The notes below the pieces were generated by a model, which saw only the letters and a list, made by a program, of their open reading frames with translations, ran no database searches and was not told the DNA's origin. 64,000 bases of DNA from SXRF01 sp038043465. Its GTDB lineage: Bacteria; Pseudomonadota; Alphaproteobacteria; Rickettsiales; SXRF01. The position numbers and the translations under genes were made by a program. The stretch lies in NCBI GenBank assembly GCA_038043465.1, contig JBBTBX010000009.1:62001-126000 (forward strand). The letters run 5' to 3'. Below, piece by piece: positions 51,863 through 61,390 of the stretch (position 1 is the first letter of the stretch; every line of letters begins with the position of its first letter).

Positions 51863-51937
51863 TCCAAGGAATAGCTTTTGGCAATCGTCTTACGTTGTGG
51901 TAAGTATCAAATAACCACCACAAATAGGAGATGATTT

Positions 51938-53467
51938 ATGAAAAAGCAGCTTTCCCTTCTTTTGCTTAGCAGTGCGCTTGGCTTTTCAATGCCGGCATTT
52001 GCTGATGAAACCGCAATAACTATTTACAGCAAAGCGCAACCAGGAGCAATCAACCCCAACCTGTATCGTCCGGTAAATGGTCAGGCTGGATATAGCGGTA
52101 TGAACGTGCCGGGCTATGGGATTGTGCGCCAGATTCGTGATATTGAACTGCCGGGCAAAAGCAACATTATCAAATATAGCGATGTGGCAGCGTATATCGA
52201 CCCAACCACGGTTCAGTTTAAATCACTCACCGACCCGAAAGGTACAAAAGTTGGCGAGCAGAATTACCAGTTTGATTTAGTCAGCCAGCAGAAACTTCTG
52301 GAAAAATATATCGACAAAAAAATTACTGTGGAAAAAATTGTCGGTGATAAGGTTGAAAGCATTCAGGGTACGTTACTAAGCACGCAAGGCGGACTGACTG
52401 TCAAAACTGATGATGGTGCGGTGAAAGCTATAAATGGTTATTCCAACATTACCTTTCCAAGTCTAAGCGATGGGCTTATCACCAAACCCACTCTGGTGTG
52501 GAATATTTTTACCGGAACTATCGGTAAGCATAAAAGCGAAGTGAGCTATCAGACGCAAGGAATGACCTGGTGGGCGGATTACAACCTGATTTATAATGAA
52601 GGCAAAGACGCTAATAACGGCACAGTGGATTTCGGTTCGTGGGTTTCCATAATCAACCAGACTGGCGCAAGTTTTAATGATGCTAAATTGAAATTGATGG
52701 CTGGTGATGTGCAGCAGGTTGCCCAACCGCAAGCATATGCCGGACGAGCCATGGCAATGGAAATGAAAGCAATGGATTCTGTTGCTGCCGCTCCAGCATT
52801 TTCTGAAAAAGAATTTTTTGAATATCATCTATATACTCTGGATACACCGGTAACACTTCCGGATAATTCCACCAAGCAATTGGAGCTGATTCCAGCCGTT
52901 AGCAATGTGCCGGTTGAGAAGCTGATGGTGTTTAATGGTCAGCAAGCGCAATATTGGAATTATGGCGGGATATATATTGATCAGGGTTATGGTGTGGAAA
53001 CCGGCAACCGCAAGGTTGATGTATTTCTGAAGCTACTTAACAAAAAAGAAAATGGGCTTGGCGTTCCCCTGCCCTCCGGTAGAATCCGCGTCAACCAGCG
53101 TGATGCAGCCGATGGCAGCCTGGAATTTATTGGTGAAAACATTATTGACCACACAGCGCGCAATGAAGAAATAATGATAAAGCTCGGCAGTGCTTTTGAT
53201 GTGGTTGGAGAGCGCAAACAACTTAATTATGTGCTGAACACTAGCAATAAATTTGCTGATGAGGAAATTGAAATAAAAATCCGCAACCAGAAAAAACAAG
53301 CAGTGAAAGTAAAGATTGTAGAAAGCATGTATCGCGCGACGGGCTGGAAAATTTTAGGCAGCAGCGATGAATATGCCAAAGACAATTCACATCAGGTTAG
53401 TTTTATAGTTGATGTTGCGCCGGAAAAGGAAAAAATCGTTACTTATAAGGTGCGTTATAGCTGGTAG
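51938..53467 (+). CDS. DUF4139 domain exported protein
   Basis: 509 aa. Signal peptide MKKQLSLLLLSSALGFSMPAFA. DUF4139 features: VPGYGIVRQIRDIELPGKSN, TLVWNIFTG, MTWWADYNLIYN, KLKLMAGDVQQV and the C-terminal immunoglobulin-like domain up to APEKEKIVTYKVRYSW. Periplasmic or secreted; function unknown. GGAGATGATTT is the ribosome site. Palindromes after the stop probably terminate it. Confidence 0.87.
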   Translation: MKKQLSLLLLSSALGFSMPAFADETAITIYSKAQPGAINPNLYRPVNGQAGYSGMNVPGYGIVRQIRDIELPGKSNIIKYSDVAAYIDPTTVQFKSLTDPKGTKVGEQNYQFDLVSQQKLLEKYIDKKITVEKIVGDKVESIQGTLLSTQGGLTVKTDDGAVKAINGYSNITFPSLSDGLITKPTLVWNIFTGTIGKHKSEVSYQTQGMTWWADYNLIYNEGKDANNGTVDFGSWVSIINQTGASFNDAKLKLMAGDVQQVAQPQAYAGRAMAMEMKAMDSVAAAPAFSEKEFFEYHLYTLDTPVTLPDNSTKQLELIPAVSNVPVEKLMVFNGQQAQYWNYGGIYIDQGYGVETGNRKVDVFLKLLNKKENGLGVPLPSGRIRVNQRDAADGSLEFIGENIIDHTARNEEIMIKLGSAFDVVGERKQLNYVLNTSNKFADEEIEIKIRNQKKQAVKVKIVESMYRATGWKILGSSDEYAKDNSHQVSFIVDVAPEKEKIVTYKVRYSW

Positions 53468-53476
53468 TTATACAAA

Positions 53477-53561
53477 TCCTGCGGGTGGCAAAAGCCACAG
53501 CGCAGGATCTGTTTATAGCCACACGAGATCCTGTGCTGAATGCTCTGCATTCCCACAGGAT
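53477..53561. repeat. Tandem palindromes (ATCCTG...CAGGAT)
   Basis: ATCCTGCG...CGCAGGAT (53477-53509) and ATCCTGTG...CACAGGAT (53528-53561), two hairpins between the convergent DUF4139 and ornithine decarboxylase genes. Probable bidirectional terminator; a looser member of the dispersed palindromes. Confidence 0.75.
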
Positions 53562-53568
53562 GGTAGCT

Positions 53569-54837
53569 CTAATTAACCGAAAATATACTCAGTAGAGGCT
53601 CGTCTGCCACTTCAACGGTTACATCGGAATAGAAGCCGTTGAAATTGGTACGCATGGTTGCGCCGTAAGCACCGAGTTGACCAATCTCGATCCAGTCGCC
53701 TTCTTTAATATCAGCCGGCAAATGGAACGGACCTTTCATAATATCCATGCTATCGCAGGTAGGGCCGAAGAACCCAAACTCCATTAGCTCATCCGACATC
53801 TTCCCGGCAGGGCGGATAGCCTGCACCGGATAGGAAAAATTCGGGATTCCGGCATCAAACAGGCTACCATAAGTACCATCGTTGATGTAGAGCATGTTGC
53901 CCTTACGCAGTTCAACACGCACCACCACCGCACCACCTTCGGCAACCAGAGCGCGACCCGGTTCGCAGACAACTTCGCACTGCGAAAGCATCGGCTGCTT
54001 AGCAAGCGCGGCTTTTATTGTATCCATATAATTCATCAGCGGTGGCGGAGTCATGCCCGGATAAATTGACGGGAAACCACCACCAATATCCAGCACATCA
54101 AGACGCACATCAATCTGGGTGATAAGATCCACTACTGTCTGCATAGCCGCTTCATAAGCATCCGGGTTCATGCACTGCGAACCGACATGGAAGCACAGCC
54201 CAAGCTTACTGGCTGCCTTGCTGGTCGCCATAATCAGAGATGCTGCTTGTTCGAGTGGCACACCAAACTTTCCTGCCATACTGTAAGCAGCTTTATCGCT
54301 CGCCATAGACAGGCGAACATAAAGGTTCAAATCGTCAGCATAATTGGTGACTTCCAGAATTTTCTGCAGTTCTTCATGTGAATCCAGAGAGAAATCACGA
54401 ACTCCATAATTAAAATAAGCAGCAAAAATCGCCTCACGGTTTTTCACCGGATGCATGAAATACATTTTTGCATTAGGCAGGGTATCAGCCACAACCTTAA
54501 CTTCCGCAAGTGACGCCACGTCAAAACGGGTTATTCCGGCGCGGGCGATAATACGCAGCACCTGCGGATCAGGATTGGTTTTCACCGCAAACATAACCTC
54601 ACCCGGGAAATTCTCCACAAACCACTTGCTCATTGCCGTAATCACCGCCGGACGCAGGCAATGCACAGGCGCGGTCGGACGCATGCTGCTTACCATATCG
54701 GACACAGAGGCATAAGCACCCTTCATATTGGAAGGGAGTTGCTGCGTTTTGAGCTTTTTAAGGGGAATGACGTTGGAACGTCTAGCCAATTTTAAATTGG
54801 GGGTGCGAGCCGGAGGCTCACTGGTGGTTTTGTTCAT
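53569..54837 (-). CDS. Ornithine decarboxylase (group IV, alanine-racemase fold)
   Basis: PLP enzyme making putrescine from ornithine. PLP Lys86 in MFAVKTNPDPQVL, HVGSQC, the phosphate-binding DIGGGFPSIYPG, CEPGRALVAEGG, and the active-site Cys in GFFGPTCDSMD. The C-terminal part ends RTNFNGFYSD. 422 aa, about 45 longer than the common alphaproteobacterial enzyme owing to a basic N-terminal extension (LKLARRSNVIPLKKLKTQ). Lysine/ornithine specificity cannot be separated by eye. A conserved-looking leader lies upstream (54877-54907). Confidence 0.93.
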   Translation of the reverse strand: MNKTTSEPPARTPNLKLARRSNVIPLKKLKTQQLPSNMKGAYASVSDMVSSMRPTAPVHCLRPAVITAMSKWFVENFPGEVMFAVKTNPDPQVLRIIARAGITRFDVASLAEVKVVADTLPNAKMYFMHPVKNREAIFAAYFNYGVRDFSLDSHEELQKILEVTNYADDLNLYVRLSMASDKAAYSMAGKFGVPLEQAASLIMATSKAASKLGLCFHVGSQCMNPDAYEAAMQTVVDLITQIDVRLDVLDIGGGFPSIYPGMTPPPLMNYMDTIKAALAKQPMLSQCEVVCEPGRALVAEGGAVVVRVELRKGNMLYINDGTYGSLFDAGIPNFSYPVQAIRPAGKMSDELMEFGFFGPTCDSMDIMKGPFHLPADIKEGDWIEIGQLGAYGATMRTNFNGFYSDVTVEVADEPLLSIFSVN

Positions 54838-54876
54838 CTAACTTAATACCATATATCTAAAGGTTAAAGTAGTTAT

Positions 54877-54907
54877 GGCTCACCGAGCATAATCCCGATA
54901 AACCGCC
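54877..54907 (-). promoter_or_regulatory. Candidate conserved leader element before ornithine decarboxylase (speF-like?)
   Basis: In RNA sense the block reads GGCGGTTTATCGGGATTATG followed by CTCGGTGAGCC, ending in a small GCTC-GGT-GAGC hairpin, some 40 bases before the start codon. Alphaproteobacterial ornithine decarboxylase genes are known to carry a structured leader named speF; this block is GC-rich in AT-rich surroundings and may be part of it. The rest of the 54838-55158 gap is AT-rich and includes the guaB leader; I see no gene there. Confidence 0.4.
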
Positions 54908-55158
54908 TGCTAGTGCGTTGTTTTTTAACAGAATTTATCACAAAAGGCCTATTTGTTGTTAACGAAACGACTTCTATATATAGAAATCAAAAATATAATA
55001 AAGCAAAAACTGCAAATATATAAGAGTTTTTTTCAAGAATTTTATTAAATCTACGTAATCTGACAAAAACCCTAAATTATTGAATGACAAGCCCTGAAAA
55101 ACAGGATACTCCTTTCTAGCAAAATCGAATTAACCATATAAAATAAGGTTTTGCCTAG

Positions 55159-56643
55159 ATGACTAATACAAAAATCTCCTCCTCCATCCCAGAATCCCTT
55201 ACTTTTGATGACGTGCTGCTTAAACCGCAAGCCTCTGACTTCACTCCTTCCGAGTCCGACACCAGCACGCAGCTTACAAAAAACATAAAGCTAGCTATTC
55301 CCCTGATTTCAGCGGCTATGGACACCGTCACCGAGTCGGCACTCGCCATAGCCATGGCACAGCAAGGCGGAATGGGCTGCATCCATAAAAATATGACCAT
55401 GCTCGAACAAGCAACCGAGGTTCAGACTGTCAAAAAATTTGAATCGGGGATGGTGATTGACCCGCTTACTATTGCGCCGGAATCGGTGCTGGAAGACGCA
55501 CTCACCCTTATGAGCCAGAATCATATATCCGGTGTTCCGGTGGTTGAGAAAGGAAATGGCAAGCTGGTTGGCATACTCACCAACCGCGATGTGCGTTTTG
55601 CCTCCAACCGTAAACAGCCAGTGCATGAGCTGATGACCAAGGAAAATCTTATAACTGTGCAGAAAAACATCAGCCGTGATGATGCCAAACGCCTGCTGCA
55701 CCAGCACCGTATTGAGAAATTGCTGGTGGTTGACGATGCTTACCGCTGCATCGGCCTGATTACCGTAAAAGACATTGAAAAAGCGCAGGCTTATCCGACT
55801 GCCAGCAAGGATGAGCGGGGTCGGTTGCGCGTAGCAGCTGCTACCGGCACTGGTGCTGACGGTCTGAAGCGTGCGGAAATGCTGATTGCTGCCGGAGTTG
55901 ATGTAGTAGTGGTCGACACGGCGCATGGCCATTCCAAGGGCGTGTTGGATAGTATAAAGAAAATCAAAGAAATTCATAAGAACGTGCAGATTATTGGCGG
56001 TAATATCGCCACTGCCGAGGGCGCGGAAGCCCTTATAAAAGCCGGAGCAGATGCAGTTAAAGTCGGTATCGGCCCTGGCTCGATTTGCACCACCCGCATT
56101 GTAGCAGGTGTTGGAGTTCCTCAGCTTTCCGCTATTATGGACGTGGCAAAAATCGCCCAGAAACACGGCATTCCGATTATTGCCGATGGCGGCATAAAAT
56201 ATTCTGGCGACCTTGCCAAAGCAATCGCCGCTGGCGCAAACTGCGCGATGCTTGGCTCGCTATTTGCTGGCACCGAGGAAAGCCCGGGTGAAGTGATTTT
56301 ATATCAGGGTCGGTCTTACAAAACTTATCGCGGTATGGGCAGCGTTGGCGCGATGGCGCGTGGCTCGGCGGATAGATATTTCCAGCAGGAAATCGGCGAT
56401 AAATTAAAGTTAGTTCCGGAAGGTGTTGAAGGTCGTGTCCCCTTTAAAGGCGCGGTTTCCGGAGTGGTGCATCAATTGATCGGTGGGCTTAAAGCCGCCA
56501 TGGGCTACACCGGCAATAGAACCATTGCCGACATGCAGAAAAATTGTGAATTTGTGCGGATTACCAACGCAGGACTACGCGAATCTCACGCCCATAATAT
56601 CTCCATCACCCGCGAATCGCCGAATTACCGGATGGAGAGTTAA
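55159..56643 (+). CDS. guaB: Inosine-5'-monophosphate dehydrogenase
   Basis: Oxidises IMP to XMP, the committed step of GMP synthesis. Catalytic Cys in GPGSICTTRIVAGVGVPQ (near residue 310), a pair of CBS domains between about 95 and 210, DGGIKYSGDLAKAIAAGA and MGSVGAMARGSADRYFQ. 494 aa is standard. A GTCATGCCAG repeat follows. rsmB downstream matches the frequent guaB-rsmB-guaA neighbourhood of alphaproteobacteria, here with two unrelated genes between. Confidence 0.96.
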   Translation: MTNTKISSSIPESLTFDDVLLKPQASDFTPSESDTSTQLTKNIKLAIPLISAAMDTVTESALAIAMAQQGGMGCIHKNMTMLEQATEVQTVKKFESGMVIDPLTIAPESVLEDALTLMSQNHISGVPVVEKGNGKLVGILTNRDVRFASNRKQPVHELMTKENLITVQKNISRDDAKRLLHQHRIEKLLVVDDAYRCIGLITVKDIEKAQAYPTASKDERGRLRVAAATGTGADGLKRAEMLIAAGVDVVVVDTAHGHSKGVLDSIKKIKEIHKNVQIIGGNIATAEGAEALIKAGADAVKVGIGPGSICTTRIVAGVGVPQLSAIMDVAKIAQKHGIPIIADGGIKYSGDLAKAIAAGANCAMLGSLFAGTEESPGEVILYQGRSYKTYRGMGSVGAMARGSADRYFQQEIGDKLKLVPEGVEGRVPFKGAVSGVVHQLIGGLKAAMGYTGNRTIADMQKNCEFVRITNAGLRESHAHNISITRESPNYRMES

Positions 56644-56649
56644 TAACTT

Positions 56650-56758
56650 GTCATGCCAGCGTAGGCTGGCATCCAGAAAAATAAATCTGGATACCAGACA
56701 GCTCAGTTTTTAAAGGACATTTGCAAGCAAATGTGAAAAACTGGCTTCTGGTATGACA
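56650..56758. repeat. GTCATGCCAGCG palindromic repeat
   Basis: 109 bases: GTCATGCCAGCGTAGGCTGGC at the left, then CTGGATACCAGACAGCTCAG, GGACATTTGCAAGCAAATGT and CTGGCTTCTGGTATGACA. Shorter relative of 17028-17180 and 61772-61924. Confidence 0.88.
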
Positions 56759-56790
56759 ATCTCATTGAATAAGATACAAAGGCAAGACAA

Positions 56791-57456
56791 GTGAACCGCA
56801 TATATTTCTTTATCGCCATAGCTATTTTAATTGCCTTTCTTATCGCGCAGTTTCCATATGCTGTTGCAAAAAATGATGATAAGATGCAACTGGTTTATTC
56901 AACTTTGATATTATCCATAGTTGCTCTTGGCGCAAGAAGCCTGCCTTTAAACCAAACCCTAAAATATGTAGCTGCATGGATTGTTGTATTTTTTATTATA
57001 GTGCTTGGCTATAGCTATAAAGATACTATTTTGAACACGCGGATAATGGCGGAATTACTGCCTAACCGCGCGCGGATTAATGCGGAAGGAAATATTGTTA
57101 TCCGCGCCAGCCAGAATAAACATTTTCATATTGAAGCGAAAGTAAATGGCGTGCCGGTTAATTTTATGATTGATACTGGCGCGAGCGATGTGGTGCTTAG
57201 TAAAAGCGATGCTGAGCGTGCCGGCATAAATACTGAAGAACTTGCTTATACCCGCACCTATTATACCGCCAATGGCGTAACCGGTGGCGCGATTATAAAG
57301 TTGAAACGCCTGCAGATTGGTGAGTTTATCCTCGATGATTTCCCAGTAAGCGTTAATAAAGGCAAAATGGATGGCTCGCTACTCGGAATGAGCGCGCTTA
57401 GAGAACTAGGCGGATTCAGGATTGATGGTGACGAGATGGTGATAGGTAAGGATTAA
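56791..57456 (+). CDS. Retropepsin-like aspartic protease, membrane anchored
   Basis: 221 aa from GTG (ribosome site AAAGGCAAG). Three hydrophobic helices in the first 75 residues (IYFFIAIAILIAFLIAQF; LVYSTLILSIVALGA; AAWIVVFFIIVLGY). The aspartic protease domain (TIGR02281/clan AA type) has the active site VNFMIDTGASDVVLS (D128) and the flap TYYTANGVTGGA; GSLLGMSALREL is the ILG-like motif. Works as a dimer in known relatives; substrate unknown. Confidence 0.88.
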   Translation: MNRIYFFIAIAILIAFLIAQFPYAVAKNDDKMQLVYSTLILSIVALGARSLPLNQTLKYVAAWIVVFFIIVLGYSYKDTILNTRIMAELLPNRARINAEGNIVIRASQNKHFHIEAKVNGVPVNFMIDTGASDVVLSKSDAERAGINTEELAYTRTYYTANGVTGGAIIKLKRLQIGEFILDDFPVSVNKGKMDGSLLGMSALRELGGFRIDGDEMVIGKD

Positions 57457-57776
57457 TACATCACCGATGCTCCTCTTTTTCTTATTACCTCAGGACAATC
57501 TCTACACATCGCTTTTACTAGTTCTGGATTAATAATTTCATAAACCGGTTTACTTCCTGGGCTATTAATTGAGGATGACCATACCACACCAAAACCTGCC
57601 ATCCCTGCAACTTTTTCATAAGCAACTCTAAAAACACAATCATCTCTTTCAAAAACAAGTGCGCCTTGCCGTTTACCATCTCCACCATTAAGCCCTTTGG
57701 TACCGTCAAATTTTACGCCATCATTAGTCAGTAAAATTAAAACTTGCCTAGCTTCTTCTCTTGATAAATTTTCCAT
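57453..57776 (-). CDS. Hypothetical protein (107 aa)
   Basis: Starts at 57776 where GTGGAG is eight bases upstream (frame open to 57791). Has Cys pairs near the end (AMCRDCPEVIRKR) and a basic middle. Not recognised. Its stop overlaps the aspartic protease stop by four bases. Confidence 0.6.
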   Translation of the reverse strand: MENLSREEARQVLILLTNDGVKFDGTKGLNGGDGKRQGALVFERDDCVFRVAYEKVAGMAGFGVVWSSSINSPGSKPVYEIINPELVKAMCRDCPEVIRKRGASVMY

Positions 57777-57964
57777 GTTAAATCTCCACAATTTTAAACT
57801 TTATAATATTTTATAAGGCATTATAGCCTTTAACTCTGAGAATAAGTTAGCAGTTTACCAGAGAAAATAGTATTAAGATTTTGTGACAAGTGTTTGAATA
57901 TAAGAAAATATATGCTATCTATTTGTAAATAAATGATTTTTAATCAACCATACTATACACCAAT

Positions 57965-59287
57965 ATGACCCCAGGCGCACGCATCCAAGCTTCCATCGAA
58001 CTGCTCGACCAGATATTTACCGCATGGCAATCGGAGAAAAGATTTCCTGCCGATAAAATGCTGGAGCAATATTTCAAGGGGCATCGCTATATTGGTTCTA
58101 AGGATCGCGGCGCGGTGGCAGAACTCATATATTGGGTGCTGCGCCATAAATCCACTATCCAGTGGTGGCTGGAAAAATATTCGCAAGCCTCAGATGGCAG
58201 GGCATTTATTATGGCAGCGCTGATACTACGCCATGATTTCAATCCGCAGACGATGGAAAGTTTGAGCAAGGACAGCAAATATTCGCCAGATAAACTAAGT
58301 GACGCTGAGCAAAAATTTATCCATACATTAGTACGGATGGATCTAACCAACCCGGATATGCCCGACCATATCCGCCTGAATTATCCTGAGTGGATGGATG
58401 AAAACCTGCGTGCTAGTTTTGGTGACAAACTTGCAGAAGCAATGAACGCTATGAATGAACAGGCACCGACCGATTTGCGCGTAAATACGCTGAAAACCCA
58501 CCGCGAAAAATTGATTGGGCAATTGCAAGCGGAAGGGTTTGATTGCTCCCCTACCCCATTCTCTCCAATCGGCATACGCCTTACTCGGCGCGCTCCGATT
58601 TTTACTTCCAAGTTTTTCAAGGAAGGGCATTTTGAAGTGCAGGATGAAGGCTCGCAGGCTGTAGCATTACTGGTTGATGCAAAACCAAATCACCGCGTGA
58701 TTGATTTCTGCGCCGGAGCTGGTGGCAAGACTCTCGCCATAGCTGCAAGCATGGAAAATAAAGGGCGGATTCTGGCGTGGGACACATCAAAGAAACGCCT
58801 CGACCAGATAAATATCCGATTGAGACGTGCTGGCGTACATAATGTGCAGACACATGTTCTGGAATCAGAGCATGATGCTTTTATCAAACGTCATAAAGCA
58901 ACTGCTGACCGCGTCCTGATTGACGTACCATGCAGCGGAAGTGGAACATGGCGACGCAATCCAGATCTCAAATGGAGATTCAACAAAAAGGATTTGGAAG
59001 AAGTTTGTAAAGTACAGCAAGATATTTTGCAAAGCGCGGCACGATTAGTAAAGCCCGGTGGCAGGCTGATTTATGCAACTTGTTCAGTGTTTAAGGAAGA
59101 GAATGAAAATCAGATTGAGATTTTCTTAAAATCCAGTAACCATTTTAAGGTTGTCTGTGAACAAAAAATATGGAATAAAAGTCATCCCGCTGACTGTGAT
59201 AATAATACATCACATTTTCGGGTAGCTCCACACGAAGATGGAGTTGATGGTTTTTTTGCTGCGGTACTAGAACGTCTACCCGCATAA
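57965..59287 (+). CDS. rsmB: RsmB-type 16S rRNA m5C methyltransferase
   Basis: RsmB/NOP family enzyme. N-terminal NusB-like domain (1-130), then SAM domain: VIDFCAGAGGKTLAIAASM, ILAWDTSKKRL, the first Cys in DVPCSGSGTWRRNPD and the nucleophile Cys in YATCSVFKEENE. 440 aa is usual. Other NOP paralogues cannot be fully excluded. Confidence 0.92.
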   Translation: MTPGARIQASIELLDQIFTAWQSEKRFPADKMLEQYFKGHRYIGSKDRGAVAELIYWVLRHKSTIQWWLEKYSQASDGRAFIMAALILRHDFNPQTMESLSKDSKYSPDKLSDAEQKFIHTLVRMDLTNPDMPDHIRLNYPEWMDENLRASFGDKLAEAMNAMNEQAPTDLRVNTLKTHREKLIGQLQAEGFDCSPTPFSPIGIRLTRRAPIFTSKFFKEGHFEVQDEGSQAVALLVDAKPNHRVIDFCAGAGGKTLAIAASMENKGRILAWDTSKKRLDQINIRLRRAGVHNVQTHVLESEHDAFIKRHKATADRVLIDVPCSGSGTWRRNPDLKWRFNKKDLEEVCKVQQDILQSAARLVKPGGRLIYATCSVFKEENENQIEIFLKSSNHFKVVCEQKIWNKSHPADCDNNTSHFRVAPHEDGVDGFFAAVLERLPA

Positions 59288-59322
59288 AAAAATTAAGAAA
59301 TTAAATATAATCGGGAGTGACT

Positions 59323-60414
59323 ATGCTAAATTACCAAATTCAGCAAGTGGGCTTGCTTTCTTATTATCCTGCTGCTGGAAAATATATCAAACAGCTTTTC
59401 CATCCACGCAGGATTATTATTGCTTCACAGAAGAAAGTGGTGAAATTCACCATCAATATTCCTGCCCAGATTTTTCTATTATTGCTCATTGCCAGTTTCA
59501 TCTTGTGGTCATCATATACGGTTGGGCGTTTAATCGCGGCGAATATCGCGCTGGAAGAAAAAGCCCGAGACCTGCATTTAACCAGTCAGTTAGTTACCCA
59601 ACAAAAACTTGGAGAGATGCTTGTTTCCACTCTGCCGGTTTTGCCCTCCGCAAAGGATAATAAAATTACACTACCTAATCCCGATCCAAGAAAAGTTGTA
59701 ATGCTGGAGAAGAAGATTTCTGAGCTGAAAGATTTTAACGAGGAAGTTGCCAAACGCATAAGTACAAAAACAGACGGGCATATTGACAATCTGGAGAATA
59801 TCGTCCGGCAAACCGGATTAAATCCAACATCGATCAAACAAGAATTAAACAAGAATAAAAAACATAGAGATGCGGAAGGTGGGCCTTACATCCCAAGCTC
59901 ACTAATAGAAGTTTCTGATAATACACAGAAGATGTTTGACCTGCTTGATGAATTGCAAGATCTGCGACAGATTGTTGCCAGCCTCCCCTTGTCGCTGCCA
60001 ATAAAAAATGCACAGGCACATAGCGGTTTCGGGCATCGTTATGACCCATTTAACGGCAATGCGGCGTTCCATTCCGGTCTTGATCTTGCCGCTCCCAGCA
60101 ATTCCGAGATTTACAGCACATCTGACGGAGTTGTGGAAGCAGCTGAGCGTGACCCTGCATATGGAAATATGATCGATATTAATCATGGTTTCGGTATAGT
60201 AACCAGATATGGGCATTTGAAGAGAATAAATGTTAAAAAAGGTGATAAAGTCAAACGTGGTGACATTATCGGTGTGCAAGGCAGCACTGGACGTAGCACC
60301 GGCGAGCATCTGCATTACGAGGTGCGCTATAATGGTCAGGCCGTTAATCCACAAAAGTTTTTGCAGGCCGGAAAGCTGCTGGAAGTTAGCAATAGCTCCA
60401 TACTGGAAGATTAA
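59323..60414 (+). CDS. M23 family metallopeptidase with membrane anchor
   Basis: 363 aa from ATG 59323 (GGGAG six bases upstream; the frame also has a GTG at 59317). A transmembrane helix (IFLLLLIASFILWSSYTV) is followed by a coiled coil (EKARDLHL... to ...ISELKDFNEEVAKR) and the LytM/M23 domain: GFGHRYDPF, AAFHSGLDLAAP (Zn His, Asp), YGHLKRINVKKGDKVKRGD and GEHLHYEVRYNG (HxH). Acts as a peptidoglycan endopeptidase or as an amidase activator if degenerate; the ligands look complete. Confidence 0.9.
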   Translation: MLNYQIQQVGLLSYYPAAGKYIKQLFHPRRIIIASQKKVVKFTINIPAQIFLLLLIASFILWSSYTVGRLIAANIALEEKARDLHLTSQLVTQQKLGEMLVSTLPVLPSAKDNKITLPNPDPRKVVMLEKKISELKDFNEEVAKRISTKTDGHIDNLENIVRQTGLNPTSIKQELNKNKKHRDAEGGPYIPSSLIEVSDNTQKMFDLLDELQDLRQIVASLPLSLPIKNAQAHSGFGHRYDPFNGNAAFHSGLDLAAPSNSEIYSTSDGVVEAAERDPAYGNMIDINHGFGIVTRYGHLKRINVKKGDKVKRGDIIGVQGSTGRSTGEHLHYEVRYNGQAVNPQKFLQAGKLLEVSNSSILED

Positions 60415-60441
60415 TCCTTACTCCGTGTACGACACAAGCGA

Positions 60442-60792
60442 TTAGGATTTCTTACGACCACGCTTCTTTTTTGGGCATAAATAGCTGGAGACGATGTAAT
60501 ATTTAAGAGCGCGGATTGACTCCTCCGATGCGCCGGAAGTAAAATAGCGCAGCACGATATAACGCTCGGAATCAAGTATTTCCTGGAAGAATCTGCGCTC
60601 CCTGCGCGATGACAGCAGCTTGCCTGTCGCCATATTCTCTTCAAGAAGATAGCGTTTCATTTTACGCACTAAAGACAGGTCATAAAAAGGGGTGTCTAAG
60701 GCAAGCAGATCGTCATTATCATTTGACGCTACTGGAAGGAACACAAAATTGTGACACCGCCCTATATGTTGCATGCGAACAGTATAAATCAA
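60442..60792 (-). CDS. Hypothetical protein (116 aa)
   Basis: A basic protein with a Lys/Arg-rich C-terminus (CPKKKRGRKKS) and a helical centre (ERRFFQEILDSERYIVLRYF). It could bind nucleic acid. Start uncertain (also Met at 60774). Not recognised. Confidence 0.5.
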   Translation of the reverse strand: MIYTVRMQHIGRCHNFVFLPVASNDNDDLLALDTPFYDLSLVRKMKRYLLEENMATGKLLSSRRERRFFQEILDSERYIVLRYFTSGASEESIRALKYYIVSSYLCPKKKRGRKKS

Positions 60793-60858
60793 CTATATAT
60801 AGAGTCAATTCGTTTTTTTAACTATTATGAAGAGGTATGAACGTAGACCTTGTAATTT

Positions 60859-61084
60859 GTCATTGCGAGGAAATTTATAATTGTTACAGAAAATAATGAT
60901 ACATCATTATTTTCTGGTTACGCCCGCTACGCGGCGAAAAATCGGACTTTCGGTCTCGATTTTCATACTCCATTATGTATTAAAAAATACAGAATGGAGT
61001 ATATTTCCAAAGCAATCCAGTAGTCTGCATATATTGAAAATACTGGATTGCCACGCATTTCTTATAAAAATGCTCACAATGACG
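60859..61084. repeat. CGTCATTGCGAG repeat interrupted by a three-hairpin element
   Basis: The outer repeat begins GTCATTGCGAGG (60859) and ends CTCACAATGACGG (about 61084), with AAGCAATCCAG and CTGGATTGCC inside. A complete three-hairpin element (copy D, 60887-61002) sits within its left half: palindrome CAGAAAATAATGAT/ATCATTATTTTCTG, the GC box, the core hairpin, then ATACTCCATT.../...AATGGAGTAT. No gene lies in 60793-61094. Confidence 0.9.
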
Positions 61085-61094
61085 GAAGGCTAGG

Positions 61095-61355
61095 TTACAT
61101 ATCTTTTAAATATTCAGCTAGGAATTCTTCGGCAGATTCGTCCGGTTCTTTGCCAAATCCGGTATATACAACTTCACCATAATCAGAGACATCTTTACAT
61201 GCTGTTCTCGTCATAAAATCGCTTTTCATTTTATGATATTGTTTTTCGTTACAGCGTATATAGGCGTAAAAATCTTCACCGGCGCGTGATACGGCACGGT
61301 ATAACACTACGCTACTTTGGGCTTTCTGACGAATAACTGAAGCAAATTTGCCCAT
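61095..61355 (-). CDS. Hypothetical protein (86 aa)
   Basis: Compact 86-residue protein, rich in Tyr and charged residues (YRAVSRAGEDFYAYIRCNEKQ; acidic end EEFLAEYLKD). No signal or membrane segment. Not recognised. Same orientation as the 71-aa gene upstream (35 bases between). Confidence 0.6.
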   Translation of the reverse strand: MGKFASVIRQKAQSSVVLYRAVSRAGEDFYAYIRCNEKQYHKMKSDFMTRTACKDVSDYGEVVYTGFGKEPDESAEEFLAEYLKDM

Positions 61356-61390
61356 AACTCACCTATGAAAAATCATGAGGTTTGCTATAA

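Noticed and set aside
54838..55158. Purine riboswitch before guaB
   Set aside because: The leader is AT-rich and lacks the conserved purine-riboswitch core and three-way junction.
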